From Aotearoamyces nothofagi (lineage: Eukaryota; Ascomycota; Leotiomycetes; Leotiales; Tympanidaceae), in assembly GCA_015345905.1 (NCBI GenBank), contig JADDTR010000001.1, forward strand, positions 62,001 to 126,000: a DNA stretch of 64,000 nt, given 5' to 3'. Positions 56,314-64,000 of the stretch are shown piece after piece. The position numbers and the translations under genes were made by a program. Within the stretch, counting starts at the first letter, position 1, and every line of letters starts with the position of its first letter. The notes under the pieces were generated by a model that saw only the letters and a program-made list of their open reading frames with translations, was not told where the DNA came from and ran no database searches.

Positions 56314-58713
56314 CTACGAGCCTTGGGCGTCTGCCTGGAACCCCTCCGGCTGCCAGTCGCCGTGCTGCCCGTCTGCCCCAGCGCCACCGCCAATGGGCCC
56401 CGCAGCAGCGGCTCCAGCAGCAGCCGTCCCGAGACGGCTAGCGTGCTGCTCGACATCCACGGTGCCCAGCCAATATAACGAGCAGAAGACCAATACATGT
56501 AATGCAACGCAATAAGCCGCAAATAGATTTCGGCTGGTCCTCGTCGCCAAGACCATCCTCGTGATGGAGAAGACAATTCTCTCCGGCAGGCTCATGCGTT
56601 TGTACGCACGCGCAGATTCCCTTCCGCGGAACTGAGCGAACGGTGAGATATTGGATTCATAAGCCGACCGATAACGGTCTAAAACAAGCCCAGAGGACGT
56701 GGACGACGACATCTGGATGGTCGAAGGGTTCGGGTTCGTCGCGAATGCAGACGCCGACGATGTTGGCCCGTTTCTATTATACGAAGACACATACCTGGTC
56801 TTCTCATATAAATTCAGATTGTCCCTTTGCAACGAGGCAATTTCCTGCCTTAACGACGAGACGGTGCGGTGATTCTCAGACAGCTCCGTCTCGAGCTGAG
56901 AGTTCCTCTTCTTGAACCTGTCACGCTGTGCAGTAATCATCGGTAGTATACCTGAGCCACCGCCGACTGCTTCCCCAGGGGCTGAACGGGGATCGAATCC
57001 TGACATGATGGACGAGGTGGGTGAGGTCCGTCCTCTACGGCCTGGAAATGCGCTTGCCGCCGGGGTGGTAGACTGCGGATGCCGGGAAGTATAAGTGCCG
57101 GCCACGGACATTCCTGATGGGAATGCATTAGAAGACTCATGTTGAATGTTTGCGAGATCATTCTCCAGTGTCGCGTTCAAGTTTTGGGACCTTTCCAGGT
57201 CCGCATTCGTCCTGCTAAGCTCTTCTTGTATGGCTTGCAAGCGGCTTTGCAAGTCCTGATGTGAAACTCTTAGGATGGTCAATTCATCACTCAGCTTCTT
57301 GTTACGAGCAAGTAGCAGTTGCTCCAATGTGTCGCCCTTGCCCTTCTGTACCGAGCCATTCTCATTGCTAGGTTGAGACGAAGGGTCTACCGAGCCGTTA
57401 CCATCCGCGTCTTCGTCGTCGCCAGTAGAAAACTCGATGCTCTTCAACACCTCGAGTTCCTGCTTCACATCATCATAGTCGCTCCACTTCTGCACTTTCG
57501 TTCTAAGGGCGTCCCGGTCATCCTTTAGCATAGCAATCTCCCTTTCCAGTGTCCTTAACTTGCCGTCGAGATCCCGCTTTTTGGCGTCTCTCTCGATTCG
57601 TGCTGCATCAAGCTTCCTCAATAAGGACGAGTTTTCTGAGCGGAGGCGCATGTATCCAGGATCATCTTCCAATACTAGGGCCGGTTGGTTGGGGATCTGC
57701 GATGCGGTCTGTGCGAGTTCGATGCGAAGCTGTTCGTTCCGTGCCTCAACCTCTGCCAGTCGAACACTCGTACGCTCTAAATCAGAATTGACAATCTCCA
57801 GCTCAGCACTCGTTACCTGTCCGCGTCCCACTTCATTATCGGCATCTTCAGCCCGTCCGAGTCGCTGGGAGACTTCATATGTAGCCTTTATTTCCTTCAG
57901 CAGACGCTCCTGGTTCTCTACCTTGTCTTCCAATGACTTCTCTTTAGCCTCCCAGTTATCCTTCTTCTCTTCTAGAACAGCGGCCCATGATGTTTCCACG
58001 TCCTTGACCTTCGTCTCCAGTACCTCTTCCAATGATTTACGAGCCTTCTGTTCGCTTTCTAGTCGCGTCTCGGTTTCCTCTAATTGAGATGTTAATTTGC
58101 TAACGCTCTTTTGCAAATGTTCATTCTCTGAAGTAATTTTGGGTAAGGTATCCTCAGATAATAAAAGCGAATCGACTGATGCTTCCAGTAAAGGATATGG
58201 ATCAGGCGCCTCAGACAGAGACGAATAAACCTTCAAAAAGGCAGAATTAGTCGACTTCGAGTGGTTCGTCAGAAGATCGATGAATGTTTGATATGCTAGT
58301 TGCCAGGATTAGCCTGAAGAAATGTAATGCTTCTGACTATGCATACCTTTTAGTAGCCCCTTGATTTCGCCCAGTTTCGCGGGATCTTCAAGCTTTCTAA
58401 AATCCTTTGTCTTCTGAGCCAGGTCCTTTCGCTGGACAGTAGAGTCTCTTTGATAGGCAACTATTTCAGACGCCGTATTATCAAGGTCCGGCACAAGGGA
58501 TGTGAGATCAATGTCTACACAGTGTCAATCAAGAGGCCACATCCCCAGGACGACAATAAACTCACTCCTCCAAGCCGCGATTGCTCGTTGAAACTTGTTA
58601 TCGTCTTCTTGCCACGGCTGGGAGTCCGAAGATTCGTCGGGCTTTGACTGAGAGGCACCTGGCGTAGCTGTTCGTGGGGCTTCCTCTAGCGCAGGGTCCA
58701 AGATATCCGCCAT
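56314..58713 (-). CDS. coy1: Golgi coiled-coil protein CASP/Coy1
   Basis: Golgin anchored by a C-terminal membrane segment; tethers vesicles in intra-Golgi traffic. Exons are inferred at 58713-58566, 58514-58347 and 58295-56314, giving 765 residues. The N-terminus reads FQRAIAAWRNIDLTSLVPDL and TASEIVAYQRDSTVQRKDLA, as in CASP, with the first splice inside it. Heptad coiled coil fills about residues 130-470. The CASP domain near the C-terminus contains RDRFKKRNSQLETELSENHR, LRQEIASLQRDNLNLYEKTR and RYRSAYESNISPFAQFRGRE; RAYKRMSLPERIVFS precedes the membrane segment (about 695-718, FAAYCVALHVLVFCSLYWLG). A glycine and alanine-rich lumenal end closes the protein. It is divergent from vps3 with a short shared promoter. 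Confidence 0.94.
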
Positions 58714-59024
58714 TCTGTCTGGTAAAAGGTCATCAGAGGATCAAGAGCGGCATAAATAGACTTTAATGTAGTATCCAATCCGCACACTCTGCCGCATAAA
58801 AGTTCTTGGTTGGTAGACGAGTCGTGGGTGAAAATGTGGTGATGATGTCTACGTATGCTGTTGTAAACTCGTCCCGAGACGAGGCTGATGAACGGAGCTC
58901 GGACATAGCTTTTCGCCAATGAGATGCTCATTTAGTCGTACCTTGCGCTCTCTCGCAACAACAACATCAACAGCATGACTTGGTGATATCACTTCTGCTG
59001 TGGCCTGGAGCTACTTCACATACG
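58714..59024. promoter_or_regulatory. Bidirectional promoter of coy1 and vps3-like
   Basis: A 311-base gap between the start codons of two divergent membrane-traffic genes. It contains no TATA box or repeat that stands out. Confidence 0.55.
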
Positions 59025-62000
59025 ATGTCGCTTCAAGATACAGCGAGGTCAAGAAAGAGAAGGCGCACAACTCCTGAAACGGGCCCTTTCGTGCTTCGAA
59101 GCTTGCTTACAGACATACCATTGTCTGCTGAGGGAGACAATACTGATATCCAGATAAATTGTGTCGAGTTCTTGGGTCAGCACCTGATATACCTGATGCA
59201 GGCATTGCGCGCCGCGCGTACCTTGCGGATTATTCATCATTGTAGCTAACAATCTACAGACCAAAATCTCTACGTAGGCACTTCCGCCTCCGAGATCCTA
59301 CACTTTGTACAGATACCTCCGGACCCTGCCGATGAGTCTGGCCAGCCTTCCTATATTCTAGCTTCGAGACTGCCACCAGCTTATGCTGAGTCTGCGACAT
59401 CAGAACGACCCGGAGTACAACAAATACTGTTGTTACCTACAATCAGTAAAGCATGCATACTGTGCAATTGGACTGTCACATTCTACTCTTTGCCAGAGCT
59501 CAGTCCTGTCTTTAGTAGTAGACAGGTTCCAGGCAGTAATTGGATTGGTGGACTGGACCTGAATGGGCCACAATTAGGCAATACAGAGGAGACGGTCACT
59601 GTCTTGCTGTCCTTAAAGAAGAGGATCAGATTAGTTAGAATTGGTGAAGAACCTCGACCCGTTAGATCTATCGATTTTGCTGGAAGTACAATTACTGTCA
59701 GACGCGATGCATTCGCCTGTGTTGCAGATTCCCGGTCGTATGCCCTACTTGATGTGGATAGACAGCTAAAAATCCCGTTGTTTCCAATCTCATCTCTCGA
59801 CGAATCGCAAGCTGGCAGTATTGGAGGTCAAGTGGAGGATATATCCGGTACTAGAGGCGGGGATATTCAGCGCAGCTCATCCGTAACCCAACGAGGTCAA
59901 ACGCTGGCTAATGAGCAGGTACATGCGAGAAGTTCAAGCCTAGGGACGTTATTGACCGGTGGCTCTATCCGGCAGGGCCAACAAGGCGGAAGTAAAGAAC
60001 CTTCGGGCAGAGAGACTCCAGATCGCCTATTTCGCGAATCTTCTCCTGCGCCAGAAGTGTCTCCTGACAGAAATGATCAAAGAGAATCGAGTCCGGGGAA
60101 GTCATCTAGATCTCCAGATAAACCTCTACCAGTACCACCTCCTGAAATTTCACCTAGCGAGCAATTACCTGCATCTTCCATATCTACTCATGCGTATCTG
60201 AAGCCTCATATAGTCTCGCCATCATCCCAGGAATTCCTTTTGGTCACAGGCACGGGAACTTCAGATCCCGGAGTCGGAATATTTGTGAATTTAGAGGGTG
60301 ATGTTACGAGATCTACGCTACAATTTGACCGATACCCAGATGCTCTGGTGGCCGATGGACGAGGTATTGGAATAGAATTATCACAGAATAATGCAGAAGA
60401 CGAAGAAGAAGGCTATGTTCTTGCGGCTATGGGCCGCGAGGGCGAGCAAGGGCCAGAATATGGTCTTGAAATCCAGCGGTGGGACCTAGATCCGGGAGAG
60501 GGAGATACACGGAAATTTTGGCTGCAGATTCCTACGCCAGAAGAAATAGATGCAGGGGGCCATTCAAGACTAGGACTTCGGTCTGTTACTGATAATGGAG
60601 ATGTTAATTTCGATGAAGTGGTCGAAAAGTTACGCGTGAGACGCTTTCGACCATTTGCACCAAATTCGATGAAATCATCCACATTGTCTCTGCAAAGCAG
60701 TGACTCCCGGACGACCACATCATTAGAAAGGGTATCCAAAGAGAAGGAGCTCTTTGAGTCCCAAGATACTTTAGCGGATGAACTAATGCCAGAAGGATGG
60801 GAAGAAGGGCGTAATGATGAAGAGTTTCAGTTTGCAAAACGTTTAGGTCGCTCGAAAAGTCGCGTCGCCGTCTGGTCAAGAGATCGAATATGGTGGGCTG
60901 TCAGAAATCCCCTAGCTTTGCTTCTTGATGAGAGTCTGGAGACAGCTGCTGCCAATCTCGAGGGCGCAGAATTGTACCAACAATTGGATAGGCCCAAAAT
61001 ATTCCAGGCTGTTAACTCCTTACGTGGGAGAGAAGCAAAGAACGAAATAGAGTTTTTGAGTCTTGGCTACATCAGACAGCGTGCGGGCCTTCTGTTGTTT
61101 ATAAGCCTCATAAGCTCTGCTTCTATACCTACAGATTCTGAGTATCAAGGGACAGAAGAAGCATTATTAGAAGGCGGTCTTGATCCACGTGTGATTCTAG
61201 CTCTCATCCCCGTGTTGCGAAATGAAGTTGTGGAAGGTAGAACGGGAATCTGGATTTTAGGGGGTGTTCAGCACACCGCAGAAGAATTTATTTCGAATGG
61301 AAACAGCGTGAGAGTCAGCGAGGGAAACGAATCAACAATAAAAGAGCATGTCCTGCAATTTCTACGACGTTTCCTGACGGCATGGCGGCGCAAGAAAGGA
61401 TTCGGGAGTATCGCTAACGAGAATGAGGTCTTTCGTAGTGTAGACGCGGCTCTTCTTGTTGTGCTCCTACAATTAGACAAGTCATCACCGAAAGGGATTG
61501 CGAAGTTAAAGTCTGTGAGGTCAGAGCTTAATGACTTAGTCGACAGAGGCGTGGATTGCTTCGAGAGAGCAATTGCGCTTTTGGAGTCTTATCATCGCCT
61601 GTACGTTCTCAGTAGGCTATACCAGAGTCGGAAAATGGCCGGCGAAGTTTTGTCCACCTGGCGCCGTATTATTGAAGGCGAACTGGACGAAGGTGGCGAG
61701 TTTTCAGATGGTGAGCAAAGAGTTTATGAATATCTCATAAACATCCGGAATTCAAATTTGGTGGAGGAGTATGGCGTATGGCTAGCCGCTCGAAATCCTA
61801 GACTCGGCGTCCAGGTTTTCACAGAAGATCGAAGCAGAGTAAAGTTTGAGCCCAAGCAAGTTGTTGAAATCCTTAGACGTGGAGCTCCGGAGGCAGTCAA
61901 AGATTACCTTGAGCACCTCGTCTTCGATATGGACCACACGGAGTACGTTAATGAGCTAATAGCTTACTACCTTGATATCGTGATACATAAGCTAGAAACA

Positions 62001-62723
62001 TCCCAAGATGCTCGGGTAATTATTGGGGAGACCTATGAGACATATCGGGCCCTGCGTCCACCTAAACCTACATATCGGCAATTCATTACCGATAACAGCA
62101 TTCAAGAAGAATGGTGGGATAGCCGTCTTCGTTTACTACAACTACTCGGTGGTAGCCATGGCTCCGCGTCTGAATATGATATTGCCACCATTCTCACACG
62201 CATAGAGCCCTTCACACAAGAATTGGTCCCAGAAGTTATCATCCTTGACGGCAGACAATCACTCCATCAAGAAGCCCTCAAGCTTTTGACCCATGGTCTC
62301 GGCGACTATGATACGGCGATAAACTACTGTCTGCTTGGAGGGTCAAGCATCTACCACCCTATCTCTGGCACTCTCGCGAGAGAAACCCTTCCCTCAAGAG
62401 AGGAGCAGGCGAAGCTCTTCGGATTTTTGCTTGCCGAGTTCTTGCGTATCGAGGATATCAGTGATCGTGTAGAACAGACCGGAAGCCTTCTCGAGCGATT
62501 CGGTGGCTGGCTCGATGTTAGCTACGTGCTTAGTGTGATACCAGATACATGGTCTGTAGAGCTCGTATCTGGGTTCCTTGTCAGCGCATTGAGACGTATT
62601 GTCCGGGAACGCAGCGAAACAACCATTGCTAAGGCGCTCAGCGGAGCGGAGAACCTGAAGATTAGCGCGGATATGATTGATAAGATGGAGGAAATTGGGC
62701 CGTCAATAGAGGCTCAAGAATAA
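59025..62723 (+). CDS. vps3: CORVET subunit of the Vps3/TGFBRAP1 type
   Basis: Endosomal tethering factor that binds Rab5-type GTPases in the CORVET complex. Exons are inferred at 59025-59175 and 59260-62723, giving 1204 residues. A basic leader (SRKRRRTTPE) precedes the N-terminal CNH domain; the splice creates NCVEFLDQNLYVGTSASEIL, the opening CNH strands, then KACILCNWTVTFYSLPELSP and KKRIRLVRIGEE. Residues of about 250-380 form a disordered insert rich in S and P. The C-terminal helical solenoid includes FLSLGYIRQRAGLLLFISLI, AIALLESYHRLYVLSRLYQS, EQRVYEYLINIRNSNLVEEY and QEALKLLTHGLGDYDTAINY, as in Vps39-like proteins. Lack of the Vps39/Vam6 start and the overall layout favour Vps3/TGFBRAP1. 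The end lies 64 bases from the psd gene. Confidence 0.85.
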
Positions 62724-62787
62724 TATAATTGTACAATTGTGTATGTAGTGCCATTATGTACCAGATCGTTGCTCCAAAACATAGAGA

Positions 62788-64000
62788 TTATGGCTCATCT
62801 ACGTAACCAAGTGCCTCTCCCATCTTCACTTTTTGCCCTTTTTCTACGCTCCAGTTCCAACCTCCTTTCCGTTTTGTTCTCTCGCCCATCCAGCCCTCGT
62901 CAAGGCTCGGCCGCTGCCCCTTTGGTGCCTCGAATACAAGAACAACCGTGCTACCTAGCTGAAACCCGCCCATTTCCTCACCTCTCCTGAGAGCCTGACC
63001 ATTTAGTGTCGGGCTTGCATTCTCGTAGGTAGCCTCAACAAAACCGCAATAGGGCTCTCCGCGTTTTGTAGCTTCCTCTGCGGCGCGATCCGCAGCCGTG
63101 TCAGTCAGCAACGAGTTTGTGCGCAGCTCTTTGTCGAAATTGATTATGATAGAGCCGACATTGGTTGCCCCGACTGGCGTCATGGAAAAGAAACCCCAGC
63201 GCCATCTTCCCAGAAGGACAACGCGCTCATTCAACGTGAACAATCCAGGGAGCGTGCGTTGCAGATAAGGAGACACGCTGTAAAGTTCTCCGGCGAAGTG
63301 GCGACGTTTCTCCACGATCCAGGCAGTAGGGGAATGGAAACGGTGGTAGTCTCCAGGAGCTAAATAAATAACGCAATAATATAGTGCTGAACGGCGTTCC
63401 TGTGTAAAATCATACCAAGGCTTCCCGCCAAGCGCAAGATCAGCACGGACTTCAGCTTCGGATGATGCCTTAGAAGTTGTAGATGCATCCATCTTCTTCT
63501 GACCTAGCGTTTTATGGATCGAGCCTGAAAGGAGATCTGGCAACGTATATGAAATGCCGTTCACAGTTGCAAATTCTTCATCAGCCTTGATGATATCTTC
63601 TTCTCCTTCACGAGTAGCTGTGGTGTTCTCCATAGAGGTTCCATTTTGAGAGTTGAACATGCTCGAAGGACTTGAGGGGTTTGGAGAAGTGTGTGGTGTC
63701 GACGTTCCCAGCAGCGCGTCCAAGCTATAGGTCATGCCCTTCACTTGCTCTACTTCTCCGCTCGATATGAGTCCAAACTGGAGGACTCGGCCATCAGAAG
63801 GAGATAGGAGAGCATTCTGGTTGCGGTCTAATGGTCTGGAACCTGGTTTCAAGGTGCGGTAGAAGAATGAAGCTAGGTTTGGATATACATGTAGGTCGGG
63901 TTCAGAAACCTCGGAGAGACTATATTAAATTAGATATGCCCCATGTATGTGGATAAGATACATACTTGACACCAAATATGAATGAGTACAACTTGAAGCC
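62788..64000 (-). CDS. psd1: Phosphatidylserine decarboxylase 1, 5' end outside window
   Basis: Converts phosphatidylserine to phosphatidylethanolamine in mitochondria. Two exons are visible: 64000-63966 (continuing past the window) and 63919-62788, about 388 residues of the C-terminal part. The splice gives SFIFGVNLSEVSEPDLHVYP, then FFYRTLKPGSRPLD, SPSDGRVLQFG, YHRFHSPTAW and FVEATYENA. Near the end GGFQLGSTVVLVFEAPKGQ contains LGST, the self-cleavage site that yields alpha and beta chains with a pyruvoyl group on the serine. LGST is the Psd1 form. A 90-residue insert rich in S and T follows DGRVLQFG and its repeat-like MTYSLDALLG / ISYTLPDLLSG blocks, a known feature of fungal Psd1. The N-terminal presequence is not in the window. 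Confidence 0.94.

Noticed and set aside
1-64000. CRISPR array, integrated virus-like element or intact transposon.
   Set aside because: No regularly spaced repeats, no paired long terminal repeats, and no transposase, integrase, reverse transcriptase or capsid-like reading frame was recognised.

Overview
The window is chromosomal DNA of a filamentous ascomycete (Pezizomycotina). Genes are monocistronic, on both strands, and split by short GT-AG introns of about 50-90 bases. Many products belong to fungal versions of known families: a Mot1 ATPase, a Tof1 fork-protection factor, a vacuolar membrane protease, Aim18, an Ark/Prk kinase and a homeodomain protein. A Leotiomycete-like source would fit, but that is a guess. 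No virus-like element, intact transposon, rRNA, tRNA or CRISPR array was recognised.

Left block (1-13074): dpm3, an unnamed nuclear-type protein with a coiled coil, an OXLD1-like mitochondrial protein, an unnamed 174-residue protein, a REEP1-4/Rop1-type ER membrane protein with a long tail, a TANGO2 (NRDE) protein, an unnamed serine/proline-rich protein and the TFIIH subunit Tfb2. An A+T-rich island lies at about 5380-6080.

First gene-poor block (13075-19845): 6.8 kb with no intact gene. It holds a decayed cytochrome P450-like gene on the minus strand (about 15150-16350) and many short tandem repeats (17460-18650). It ends at a homeodomain regulator (19846-21987) resembling fungal conidiation homeobox proteins.

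Central block (22684-48227): a mitochondrial-type 3-hydroxyacyl-CoA dehydrogenase, Tof1, Mot1, an Ark/Prk-type kinase, the vacuolar M28 protease, Aim18, a CPYC glutaredoxin and a membrane-anchored ubiquitin-like/BAG cochaperone. Gaps of about 2 kb at 27695-29806 and 35710-37496 look non-coding.

Right block (48714-64000): a manganese-type CDF transporter, a secreted DUF3455 protein, the Golgi coiled-coil protein CASP/Coy1, a CORVET subunit of the Vps3/TGFBRAP1 type and a phosphatidylserine decarboxylase cut by the window edge. Two gaps of about 2.7 kb (50094-52763 and 53653-56313) are rich in repeats and have no convincing gene.

There is no biosynthetic cluster or operon. Most genes are housekeeping: endomembrane traffic and ER (dpm3, Rop1-like, coy1, vps3, vacuolar protease), mitochondria (OXLD1-like, aim18, HAD, psd1), and transcription or replication (tfb2, mot1, tof1). 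Intron positions were inferred by reading across splice sites so that frame and family similarity both hold. Each assembled coding length was checked to be a multiple of three. The points most worth following up are the P450 relic, a BAG protein with no AUG in its first exon, a glutaredoxin whose leader encodes a presequence-like peptide, an 18-base microexon in mot1, and the repeat-rich region upstream of the homeobox gene.
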